Source: Bathynomus jamesi
Taxonomy: Eukaryota > Arthropoda > Malacostraca > Isopoda > Cirolanidae
Length of the DNA stretch: 64,000 nt
Direction of reading: 5' to 3'
Assembly (NCBI GenBank): GCA_023014485.1
Contig: JAJOZX010001566.1
Coordinates: 222,501-286,500 of the forward strand
The notes under the pieces are model-generated. The model saw only the letters and a list, made by a program, of their open reading frames with translations. It did no database searches and had not been told where the DNA came from. The stretch's first letter is position 1. Every line of letters begins with the position of its first letter. Positions 20,389 through 30,117 of the stretch are shown one piece after another. The translations under genes and the position numbers were made by a program.

Positions 20389-21792
20389 CAGGGTGCGGCA
20401 AAAGTAACGCCCTTTTAATAATTGTATCTTTATAGTTTTATACAGTATAATTTTTTAGTTTTATATTGTATCATTTTGTTTCTTTTATTTTTACAGAAAT
20501 TCTGAATAAATATGGCCTTGCGATTGACGAGAGAACAAAGAGTGAAAGCAGTTAAACATTATTACCAAAACAATAACAATGGAGCTAAAGCCGCTCGTTT
20601 GTTATCAGAAGAATTTAACATTCGACAAGTGCAGAGCCGCAATATCACAAGTCTAATTAGGAAATTTGAAAGAACCGGAAGCGTAAGTGATGCCACAAGA
20701 TCAGGGAGGCCAGTTTCAGCAACAACCTTAGAAAAGTCCGATGAATTAAGAGAATCATTGTTGCACACTCCTCAAAAATCCAGTAGACGTCTTTCTACAG
20801 AGTTGGGTATCAGTGACAGAAGTGTCCGTAGACTCTTAAAGAAGAACAAAATGAAGCCTTACATCCCTCGCGTGTTACAGAGCTTGCATGATGGAGATGC
20901 AGATAGACAATTAGAGTTTTGCGAAAATTTCCTGAATAAAGTCAATGAAGATGAGACCTTTCTTGATAAGATATGGTGGTCAGATGAGGCAACATTCAAA
21001 TTGAACGGGCATATCAATCGCCATAATTGTGTGTACTGGAACGATGTTAACCTACATGTTATCTTGGAAAAAGACGTTAACCTACCAGGAGTGACAGTTT
21101 GGGCAGCCATCTCTTCCATGGGAATAATAGGCCCGATATTCTTTGATAGTACTGTTAATCAAGATAATTATTTACAAATGCTGCAAACTGAATTCTGGCC
21201 GAGAGTTAGAAATCAGAATGGAATTTACTTTCAACAGGATGGCGCGCCACCCCACTATGGGTTACTCGTTAGGGAATGGTTAAATTTAAATTTCGAAGGG
21301 AGGTGGATAGGACGACGTGGAGCAATTGAGTGGCCAGCACGATCGCCAGACCTAACACCACCTGACTTTTTCTTGTGGGGTGTACTGAAAGATCTTGTTT
21401 ACAAGGTCAAACCGAAAACACTTCCTGAATTAAGACAAACAATTCGTGAAAAATTTACTACAATTAACGTAGAAATGTGTCAAAAGGTTTGTAGAAGTGT
21501 TGCTGGTAGGGTTCAGTGTTGTATTGAACACCAAGGTGAGCATTTTGAACATGATCATTAGGTTAGTAAATACTATGTATGTAGAGTACATTTTTTTAAG
21601 GTGTATTGAGCCAACACAAAATTAATTAAATTCCAGTTATTTTTTAGTTTTACTGAGAAAGTACTTATTATTTTTCTTAAATGCTGTATTTTTCTTAAAA
21701 ACCTTATTATTTCTCTTAAAATGCTGTAATTGATTTATTTCCTTCAATAAAAGAGAATAAACTAAAAAGGGCGTTATTTTTGCCGCACCCGG
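20389..21792 (+). mobile_element. DD41D transposon with intact transposase (element I)
   Basis: Begins CAGGGTGCGGCAAAAGTAAC at 20389 and ends with an imperfect inverse at 21792 (read inward CCGGGTGCGGCAAAAATAAC), flanked by TA on both sides. The 1,404-bp element holds a single uninterrupted transposase gene. It starts four bases right of the foldback element. Confidence 0.93.
20512..21561 (+). CDS. DD41D transposase, intact (349 aa)
   Basis: DNA transposase for cut-and-paste movement of its own element, acting in the nucleus. Residues 1-60 form the first helix-turn-helix (MALRLTREQRVKAVKHYYQN; SLIRKFERTGSV), and 88-112 the second (RRLSTELGISDRSVRRLLKK), after a GRP-like linker SGRPVSA. Catalytic acids: D158 (WWSDEATF), D243 ([11 protein letters not shown]) and D285 (TPPDFFLWG); the last two are separated by exactly 41 residues, hence DD41D. 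WIGRRGAIEWPARSPD precedes the third. The ATG at 20512 is the first in frame and fits family starts. No stop or frameshift. The TIRs differ from each other at several positions, so the element is probably not brand new, but the protein looks functional. Confidence 0.93.
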   Translation: MALRLTREQRVKAVKHYYQNNNNGAKAARLLSEEFNIRQVQSRNITSLIRKFERTGSVSDATRSGRPVSATTLEKSDELRESLLHTPQKSSRRLSTELGISDRSVRRLLKKNKMKPYIPRVLQSLHDGDADRQLEFCENFLNKVNEDETFLDKIWWSDEATFKLNGHINRHNCVYWNDVNLHVILEKDVNLPGVTVWAAISSMGIIGPIFFDSTVNQDNYLQMLQTEFWPRVRNQNGIYFQQDGAPPHYGLLVREWLNLNFEGRWIGRRGAIEWPARSPDLTPPDFFLWGVLKDLVYKVKPKTLPELRQTIREKFTTINVEMCQKVCRSVAGRVQCCIEHQGEHFEHDH

Positions 21793-21911
21793 TATATATA
21801 TATATATATATTTTTTTATCATATGAATGTGTGGTAGTTTATTTAAATTGGAAGAGTAACCTTTTTGTAAATTCAACTTGAACAATGGTTATATATATAT
21901 ATATATATATA

Positions 21912-22122
21912 CTGGGTGTCCCAGCATCGGCCTCGGAGGCCTTTTCCTCAGGAGTGTAACTCTTTTCCATATTAGCCATTCCGTGTTATTCTACCTGCAA
22001 CAAAAAAAAAGGTCCCAAAACAAGACGTCAGTTTGAACATTTGTTGTAGTTCTCATGTATTATTTTTGTAAATTTAATTTAAAATAAATTTTCCTACGAG
22101 ACCGGACTTATGGGACACCCTG
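21912..22122. mobile_element. Short non-autonomous mariner-type element
   Basis: Ends CTGGGTGTCCCAGCATCGGC at 21912 and, read inward from 22122, CAGGGTGTCCCATAAGTCCG, both flanked by TA in (TA)n. The right end matches the TIR of the 10,122-11,326 element. The ends match each other only partly, so it may be a truncated or hybrid copy. No coding sequence. Confidence 0.65.
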
Positions 22123-22480
22123 TATATATATATATCAATCGTGCAGAGAAATACAGTTATCTACTACTAACACTGAACAAACACCGTAAAATTAAGCATT
22201 CGGTTAATTCTTTTTTGGTATTCCTTATATCAATCTTATCGAATTTAGTAAGTAACGTTGACCAGACTCGGATCTGGACACAAACGCTTCGTAATACACT
22301 TACAGTAAATGGAAACCTCTCCCCGATTTGCTCCTAAAGAATATCTGCTTTTTCTCACTCTATTTGATGCATTTTCTATGAGAGCAGAAGAAGATTGTTT
22401 GAACAACACTTTAGCTAGATCTAGATTCTAGAATATGATTATTCTAACACGAATTCAGTTTGTAATTTCTTTTCAAACTA

Positions 22481-22484
<4 letters not shown>

Positions 22485-22533
<49 letters not shown>
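22485..22533. repeat. (TC)n microsatellite
   Basis: About 24 TC units. Confidence 0.96.
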
Positions 22534-22538
<5 letters not shown>

Positions 22539-22622
22539 AGGGTGTGAATATTGAATTTGAAATTGTACTGATGTTCTATATTTTGTATTATTGCCGTGTA
22601 TTTTAAATTTTACGTCTCTATT

Positions 22623-22661
<39 letters not shown>

Positions 22662-22696
22662 CACATTCAACTGCAAAGAACACGCAGTATAAATAA

Positions 22697-22846
22697 CGTA
22701 AAGAACGACGCTTGTATAGGAGATATTCCGCGCAAGACGAGAGAGAGAGAACGAAACAAATGAAAAAATGAGGTAACTTTCATTTGTTTCGTTCTCTCTC
22801 TCTCGTCTTGCGCGGAATATCTCCTATACAAGCGTCGTTCTTTACG
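22697..22846. repeat. 150-bp near-perfect palindrome (P8)
   Basis: Arms of about 69 nt (CGTAAAGAACGACGCTTGTA ... GAGAGAGAGAACGAAACAAA) pair around the 12-nt loop AAATGAGGTAAC. (TA)n lies just right. No relation to the P1-P6 core. Frames read through it are mirror artefacts. Confidence 0.92.
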
Positions 22847-23197
22847 ATTTATATATATATATATATATATATATAATATGGGTTTTCCCAAACTATGAAA
22901 GTTTGAGGAACTACAGTATACCTCGCCAGTGCTGATACATGCTTTAAGTTTGGTGGTAAATGAGGTTGTCGGACAATACAAGTTAATTCAAGTAAACAAA
23001 ATGTTAAATTAACTACTGAGGTAAAATTTTAAATCTCGATACTATTAATACATTGTAACCTGGTTTCAAGGTTTATGATAGCGCAAAAGATATAGAAAAC
23101 ATTACATTATCTCGGCAACTAGTTACAAATTAAACCATCAAATACGAGGAGTTCCTCAAAAGTTCACAATGTGGGTGAAACCTGTTTATATAATATA

Positions 23198-23199
<2 letters not shown>
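22847..23199. other. No recognisable feature
   Basis: AT-rich with a short (TA)n at 22850-22875; nothing else supported. Confidence 0.45.

Positions 23200-23242
<43 letters not shown>
23200..23242. repeat. (TA)n microsatellite
   Basis: TA tract immediately 5' of SINE family 2, copy 2. Confidence 0.95.
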
Positions 23243-23245
<3 letters not shown>

Positions 23246-23254
23246 TTAAATGTT

Positions 23255-23441
23255 ATTCATTACCTTGAGTGCGGGAGGGTTAACACGTAAAATGCCTCTG
23301 GATGCGAAAGCGTCAGGCGTTTCTTCGGTTGTTTAAATATATGCCAGACTGTGTTAACTTTTATCCCGTTGTAGCGTAGTACCCAGCGTCCTTGCCTATT
23401 GAAGAGGCTGTGGGTTCGAACTTTGGCGAGGGCGATTTATA
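23255..23441 (+). repeat. SINE family 2, copy 2
   Basis: Same organisation as 17995-18195: ATTACCTTGAGTGCGGGAGG, GGTTAACACGTAAAATGCC, CTTTTATCCCGTTGTAG, then a B-box-like GGTTCGAACTT at about 23412. Followed by a short (TA)n. Confidence 0.65.
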
Positions 23442-25720
23442 TATATATAAATAATAATTGTTGCTTTTAATAGTGTTTAATATTAAGTTATAGGAAAAAA
23501 CAGATTGCAAGAAATTACTTTGTATTCTGCAGATTTGAGACGTGCTACCAAAAATACTATATAAATATTTACGTTGTTGCTGAAACTCTGAATATCTTTC
23601 ATTCCAGCGAAGCATGAATATGCAAACAGCTTCAGTTACTGTGACGTGAAGAATAGGTGTCCAATCTTCTCATTCTCGTTCCTTTTAACTGAAGCAAATT
23701 TCATTTTTGAAAAGGAACGCGTAAAATAGTTTGGGAACTTCTACACTTTCCTTTCAAATGCAAACAGAAGAAAAACAAATACGAAACAAATGAGATCTAA
23801 TGAAAATAAAAATACGATGAACTTTTTAGGATTTATTTGCAACTTTTGGCAAAAGTGAATTTAATTTTAAAAAATATTAGTAATATATATGTTCTTAATC
23901 TAATTGTGAAAGCTGAACTGTGGTGTAGAAATTTCCTCGTGGTCGTATTATTTATCTCATTTGTTACTTTCGCTAATTACCAAATAAAACCATGTATGTT
24001 TAGTTTAATTGTTTTTAATCAAATTTCATCTGTTTCTCTCGTAAAATCTATTTTATTCCTACAGGGAATGCAAACTGGAGCTAGTATCTACTTGCTTTGC
24101 CAAATAGATGATGTTTTCCGTATTTATACCGAGCTACTGATGTCTGCTTGATACTGCTATTTTTTTTCCTCGAAATCTAAAGAAACTGAAGTTTCACAGT
24201 TAGTCAGCTTCACATAATATTCATTGGGAAAGACCCAGAGTATCTACCATTTTATTGGATTCACTATGAAGTGAAGACCTGAAAATTTTTCTGTTTGGCA
24301 CTTGGTGATTGTTAATGCCAAAACTGCTATCACAACATTTCTGTTGACCAATTTATTACAAGCTTTTATCACTTGTCATTCAAATACTAGTAAAACACTT
24401 ACTGTGAATGAGCTTGGTCTTAGCTACTATATGTAGAATAGCATATTTTGACACTTCTATTCCCACTTGTTACCAACAGAGAAAACTTTTCATCTGGATT
24501 GTTTATATTGTAAACAAAAATACAAGTTTCGAGTTGGTCTATGCATATTTTTTGTTAGAAAACTTTATAAGAAATGAGCGATATCAGTCTCACTGTTGAA
24601 GAAAACTTGTGAAATCTTGCACTGAGACTGTGTTTGTCGATAACTTAGGAGTTAATGTTTACTCAACCTGTGGATTGCGACCCTTAGGGTGGTTGTGAGG
24701 ATTGAGAGAGAAAAATAAGAAAGTGACAATATGTTGAAACAAAAACTGAATCAAAGGGGTTCGAAAGTCGATAAGACAAGTTCGAAGGAGGTTCCATTTT
24801 AAAAAGGTTAGAGAACCAGTGACCAAGAACATACAGAGGCCAGTTCCAGTAATAATTAACATTTGTACTGAAGTCTACGGTTAAGTTTTGTAGTGAGATG
24901 AGCGTGTATGATAATTGTTCATACATAAGCTTATCATTTTTGCCCATATTGGCAAATGTGATTGATAGAGCGCAATAAATAAACAAAAAATACATTTTTT
25001 ATTTGACATTACTTGTGCATATGCAGCCTTTGAACCGTTAGTGGAGCATATACTCTTTTCCCAAATCTAAATGTTTATGATAAACTTAAATGGTTAAACA
25101 GTATCTTCGCATGATTACCATAATCAAATACTTAGAGTGGTTATCAATAATTTATCATCTTGTCTGGTTGCTGTACCCGAGGTTTTGGGGTGTACGCTCG
25201 GTCGACCGTGGATGTTGCGTTCTGGGGTTATACAGCGTACTTTTAACTATCACGGAGAAACTACTGTCACAAAATTTGTTTCAACTTTTGTCACGATAAT
25301 TCCAAGTATTTTTTTCTTCAATGAGACGTATATAATAGAAAGAGCGTACGCCCGAAAATCAAGTTTTGAGGTAAACGCATTTATTAAAGTTAGCGAACGT
25401 TATTACTCGTTAACGACTGAACCAAGTTTAATGGTTTTGGTCTCAAGCCCATGTGGAGGTGCGTCACACCTACGGAATACAGCGTGCTGATTGATTACTG
25501 CGCAAAAACGGGATATCGGGAAACCGGCGGATACGCCTGTGCTATTCTAATGGCCTTGTATTTATTGTACGGTTATTATTTCGCTCTTGTGAATCATGTC
25601 GTAATTTGATTTGTATGTATTATCTAATGTATATATCAATAACAAAGGCTGTATGCGTTATACATATCCTGTAATTAAAACCTGGGTACTTCATTGGACA
25701 CAATGTACTTTTTGAACTGT
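23442..25720. other. Largely featureless AT-rich region
   Basis: No transposase, RT or terminal-repeat motif recognised except the candidate hAT remnant at 24645-24825. Several short open frames (longest 104-117 codons) show no family resemblance and are expected by chance. Confidence 0.45.
24645..24825. mobile_element. Candidate hAT MITE remnant
   Basis: TACTCAACCTGTGGATTGCG at the left and GGTTAGAGAACCAGTGACC at the right match the common hAT end motif (CAGTGGTTCTCAACC-type, followed by a GCGACCC box) in inverted orientation about 175 bp apart. Decayed; target duplication not resolved. Confidence 0.4.
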
Positions 25721-25726
25721 GATTAA

Positions 25727-25765
25727 CGATATATATATATATATATACACGCACACGCACACACG
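25727..25765. repeat. (TA)n-(CA)n microsatellite
   Basis: Dinucleotide tract just 5' of SINE family 3, copy 1. Confidence 0.93.
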
Positions 25766-25774
25766 CCTCGTTGA

Positions 25775-26030
25775 TCTATCAACAACCTACTCCCGGCGAG
25801 GGCAGGCGACGCGTATCTCACCCAGCAGTTCATCCTTCATAAGAAAAAGAAATTGGTTTACAGATAAATGGGTACCCTGGCAGCCTAGTGATTACGACGA
25901 TGGAGTGTTGATCGAGAGGGTCGTGAGATTGAGTCCAGGCGAGGACTTTTATAATTTATGACTTCTTTGGTGGGTCGTGGTTCAGATTCCACGTAGAGTT
26001 GTATGTCGAGGTGGGGCAATAAGAGTGACC
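25775..26030 (+). repeat. SINE family 3 (two tRNA-like modules), copy 1
   Basis: Collinear with 48421-48690: CCCAGCAGTTCATCCTTC, then AGATAAATGGGTACCCT, then a tRNA-like module with CCTAGTGATTACGA and AGATTGAGTCC, then a second B-box-like GGTTCAGATTCCACGTA and GTTGTATGTC. The first tRNA-like head is degraded in this copy. Confidence 0.6.
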
Positions 26031-26075
26031 TTCATCAGAATGAACAATTCAGTCAAACAAAACTAAAACGAAGTT

Positions 26076-26082
<7 letters not shown>

Positions 26083-26116
<34 letters not shown>

Positions 26117-26143
26117 TATATACTGTATATATATATATATATA
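26083..26143. repeat. Interrupted (TA)n
   Basis: TA tract with a central ACTGTA interruption. Confidence 0.95.
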
Positions 26144-27049
26144 TAAATTTTTATTGAATCTGGTTCAATTTTGAACGATTTCGGCACAACTAATTCATAT
26201 TCGATATTTTGTTCTGTTTCGACAGTTTTCTTTTGAAAGCGACATTTGGATGTCTAAATCATCAATACTGTTTTAAATTTGCCACAGCTGACTGTTAGGA
26301 GGCGGTATATTCTGCGTTCAAAGTGTGTCGAAGACAGCCGTCATTCAGAGTGGTAATACCGCCTTAGTTCCGGAGGCTTTAGAAGATACTCATATTCCTG
26401 TTTCCCCTCCCTGCCAACGTTGCTAGTCTTACTTTCTGCCTCACCTACCACGAGGGTACTGGAATAACCTAAGACACACTTCTTCTTTCACACATCTGAC
26501 AATATCTTTCACACACCTTCCTCTTCCTTATAAATATTTATAAAAATAAAATGACACGGTACAAAATACGAATTCTTTACACCGGTGACGACTCGGAACG
26601 CCACCAACTGTCAGGTGTGTTTGGACTCCCTGGGAACCGCCCGATCATCAGCATACTACTGGAGAATTACCAGACACTAACACTCCAATTCATTAGAACC
26701 AAACCTCTGTTCATCGGTCAAATAACCATCAGTCTTCCTCTTCCTTTTGCAGTATTTGCGGACTCGGTGCGAATCTTGATTCTGTTCACGATCAATCACC
26801 AAGAAGGAGATTTATAGGAGGAGACTGTAGTCGCCAATCGACCAAAGAAATACTCCGGTTGTGGAGTGGCGTTAGGCGAGAGACTGAGAGTGCTGGAACT
26901 CGCATTTATCCTGTCCCTGCTCTTCTTAGATCTTTATTCGTGTCTCGTCTACACTGTGAGCAGTCCAGCATGCTCTCAAACACACACTTCTCTCCGTATT
27001 CCTCACTACACATATATGCACCTTACACACTTCGCAATCTATTCAAAAT
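26144..27049. other. Possible 5' region of the following non-LTR element
   Basis: Codon-like pyrimidine-rich sequence with an 88-codon frame at 26551 (MTRYKIRILYTGDDSERHQL) and others. No domain recognised. It directly precedes the endonuclease ORF in the same orientation, so it may be its 5' UTR or first ORF; unproven. Confidence 0.3.
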
Positions 27050-27465
27050 TTAAAAAAACACCATTTTTAAGAGCATTGGAGTCCCCTGGGAAGGAGACCA
27101 TAAATGTCTCCACTTCTGGCTCCTCGCTGCCGGGCATTGGGGCTGGTTCTGTTACTGCCCATTCGAGATGTCCTGGACCTCTGCCTGATTCACTTTTCAT
27201 AAGCTTCAACATTCGTGACCTTTCTTCAAATTTCCAACCTGTTGAACACCACCTCTCTCCTACTCCAGACTACTACTCTCACTGAAACTCGGGTGTATGA
27301 CAACCCTTTTTCTGTACCCTCCTACTTACTCTATACTCAATTTCATTTCAAAGATGGATGTTGCGTATATCTACATGACTTAATTTGCTCTCGTATTTCC
27401 AAACTTGAATCTTCCGAACTCTATACCTTCTAGCTATGGCTTACTTGCCAATCTCAAACTAAATA

Positions 27466-28328
27466 CGAAGGTTGATCAAAAAGTAAGTTTACAAGGTGTT
27501 TTGAAAAAACTGTTTTATTATAAGGCAAGTAATTATTACAAGTATTTAAACAACTTATTCCAACTTCTCTACATAATCACCAAATAGATTCAAACATTTG
27601 TCGTAGCGTGGGACAAGCTTTCTGATTTTGGTCAAACAAAATGTAGGGTCCTTAGTTTTTAACCAGTTTCCTACGACCGCTTCTGCATCAGGATCATTTT
27701 GAAATTGTTTACGTCCGAGTAAACAACTTCAGAACGATCCTGATGCAGAAGCGGCCGTACGGAACTGGTTAAAAACTAAGGACCCTACATTTTGTTCGAC
27801 CGGCATCGGAAAGCTTGTCCTACGCTACGACAAATGTAGCGACTTCCATTTGTTCCTTTAGTGCTGGAAACAAATGGAAGTCGCTTGGTGCAAGATCAGG
27901 ATTATGGGGAGATGATCCATGACTTCCCAGTGGAACGATTCCAAAAGTTGGCGTGTTTGATTTGAAGTGTGAGGGCGTGCATTGTCATGCAAGAACACCA
28001 CACCTGCAGTAAGCAACCCGGGACGTTTTCTTCTGATAGCCGTGCGGAGTCGCTGTAAAGTTTCGCAATAAGAAATGACATTTATTGTGTCCCTTTTTGC
28101 ATGAATTCGACATTCAAAACGCCTTGATGGTCCCAAAAAATCGTTGCCATCACCTTAACAGCTTATGGTGTAATCTTGAACTTTTTGGTTCGTGATGACC
28201 CTGGATGTTACCCACTTTACAGCGTTGCCACACATGCCTAACAAAATATTGTACACCAACAACATTATTGTACAATGCATAATGTACCGGTAATTAACCT
28301 TGTAAACTTAATTTTTGAACAACCATCG
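27466..28328 (-). mobile_element. mariner (DD34D) nested in non-LTR copy A
   Basis: 30-bp TIRs: CGAAGGTTGATCAAAAAGTA at the left; read inward from the right, CGATGGTTGTTCAAAAATTA, both continuing AGTTTACAAG. Flanked by TA (27464-27465, 28329-28330) at a point where the retrotransposon frame is continuous without it. The 863-bp element is deleted relative to complete mariners (about 1.3 kb). Confidence 0.9.
27555..28240 (-). pseudogene. mariner transposase remnant with inverted C-terminal duplicate
   Basis: Minus strand: KKFKITP and FWDHQG (about 28150-28200), then FLHDNARPHTSNQTRQLLES (second catalytic Asp, about 27985) and HWEVMDHLP. The end of the gene, DPDAEAVVGNWLKTKDPTF to FGDYVEKLE stop, lies at 27717-27555. 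Between them, 27722-27835 carries a second copy of that C-terminal segment in plus orientation. The switch happens at a natural inverted pair in the coding sequence (GACTTCCATTTGTT / AACAAATGGAAGTC, 27840-27882). The N-terminal helix-turn-helix and first Asp are missing. Dead. Confidence 0.82.
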
Positions 28329-28709
28329 TACATCTGCGTTGTCTACCTTTCTCCTAATTCTATTAACTATCCAAACCTCTTTTACCACCTCGCTTCCAAA
28401 GTGAAATACATTCTATCCCACTCTCCTTTCGGTGAAATCTTCATTTTAGGTGACTTCAATGTTCACCACCACCTTTGGTTTTCCTTCCATTTCACTGACA
28501 TCCCTGGTGAACTAGCTACGATTTTTCTATCCTAAATGACCTAGAGCAGATTGTACAGCACCCATCCCCGATCGCCTTGGAGATAGGCCCAACATTCTGG
28601 ATTTATTTCTCATAACTCATCCTCCTTACTCTGTCAAACTTTTTTCTTCGTTGGGCTCCTCTGCCACAATCTTGTATCGTTCTATGTGTGGAGGGGACAT
28701 ATTTTGCAG

Positions 28710-30117
28710 GCGTTCGCAATTGGTCCCTCCATCTTGCATGAAAAAAAACCTTCATCTATAAAATCAGATTTTTCCTTTCTAACTGAAACTCAAATTTCCT
28801 GTTCTTCTATATCATCTCACTTCAACTTTTCTGGTTACAGCGTTCTTCCCACTCTCAAATTGAAAGGTGATATTTGCTGCTACTCGAAATCTGAGATTGC
28901 TTTTAGCGTTATTTCTAACTTTACTTCTACTAACTTTGACCACTCTTTCTATAAACTCACTACCTCTAAGACTATCAAATACTTTTGCTGTCTCTCTTGC
29001 TCTCCTGATGCTCTTTTCACACCGTCTGTTTCAGTCGCTTTCTGATACTATTGCTACATTGAAGGTATCAAAATAAATAATCCAACTGCCGAACTCGCAA
29101 TGCTGGGAAACTTCATTGTTCACAATAAGGGCTAGCTTATTTTTTTCTGCCCACACTGACTGTTGATGTCGAGGGTAAACTGTTTGCTGCTTCCTGCAAT
29201 CTCACTCACCTTATCAACATGGATCCCGACAAAGATAATCATGATAATCATCTCGACCTATTTCTAACTAATCGCTCAAACGCTTATAGTATTCATGTTT
29301 CTTCTCTTGGCTCATCCCACCACTGCCTGCTCTCTGCGGCCACTTTTCTTTCCGCGAAACCCATTACTGAGGAGCCGATCGAGGTGACTAATTGGCGCTT
29401 CGACCGTGCCGATTGGGATGGGCTTCGTGACTTCTATTTTTCTTTCTCCTGGTCTCCATTCTTTTCTGACAATCCTTCGCCCACTTCTGATCATATCATG
29501 GGTATCATGAAGATGGGCATAGAGGAATATATTCCTCACAAAACCGATACCAAAGAAGCAAACTCCCCACTTTGGTTTAATTCATCTTGTGCAATACCTA
29601 TATCACACAAAGAAATAACAGTGAAGAAATATCACGCCTCCAAAAACTATCAAACTCGGTTATTAAATCCATGCTAGAAATCATGCCAATATCATCATTC
29701 GTCTTTCAAAATACAAATTTCTTTACAAACTAATAAATTGCTTAACAATCCAAATAAAAATAAAATTTTCTGGTCTGCACTCAATTCCTTCAACACAAAT
29801 TTCAATAGTCATTCTTCAATACCGTGCTGGGTAAGGCCAATCTGTTCGTTCATGTTTTCGCTTATAAACCTACTCTCCATGGAGATGACTGAGCGTCGAG
29901 CGGCCCCGAGTCTGGGCATGGATGCCCCATAAATTTCACATATCAGTTAAAAAATAACTATATCAAGCACATCCTTGACAAATTTAAAATCGATAAAGCC
30001 CTTGGTCCCGACGGGGTTTCCCCCGTCGTCCTCAAAAAATGTCCTATTTTCTCCAAACTCTTTCGTCTATCTCTTCGCTCTTCCATACTCCCTTCTTACT
30101 GGAAATATGTCAACATC
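28710..30117 (+). pseudogene. Non-LTR retrotransposon copy B: endonuclease and start of RT
   Basis: A second, related but different copy. DFSFLTETQISCSSISSHFN (about 28770) opens the endonuclease, LGNFIVHNKG (about 29103) is the degraded GDFN motif, and LDLFLTNRSNAYSIHVSSLG with SSHHCLL (about 29255-29330) is the C-terminal SDH motif. A linker follows, then the RT N-terminal segment KALGPDGVSPVVLKK-like at about 29990-30040 and SILPSYWKYVNIHP-like at about 30085-30117. Several frameshifts and stops. The RT continues at 33236 after a large insertion. Confidence 0.72.

Larger units (their letters stand above)
27050..28690 (+). pseudogene. Non-LTR retrotransposon endonuclease fragment, copy A, split by a mariner
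   Basis: N-terminal part: ISFNIRDLSSNFQPVEHHL (about 27205-27260) and LTETRVYDNPFSVPSYLLY (about 27280-27340), the start of an APE-type endonuclease. It is interrupted at the TA at 27464 by a mariner and resumes at 28331: YICVVYLSPNSINYPNLFYH and EIFILGDFNVHHHLW (GDFN endonuclease motif). Joining the two sides across the mariner restores the local reading frame. Further on, RPNILDLFLITHPP (about 28590-28630), then the copy stops. Frameshifts are present and there is no RT. Endonuclease type resembles a jockey-like family common in crustacean genomes. Confidence 0.75.

Noticed and set aside
23837..25490. Several hydrophobic frames of 63-117 codons
   Set aside because: Hydrophobicity follows from T-rich sequence; no motif or neighbours to support them.
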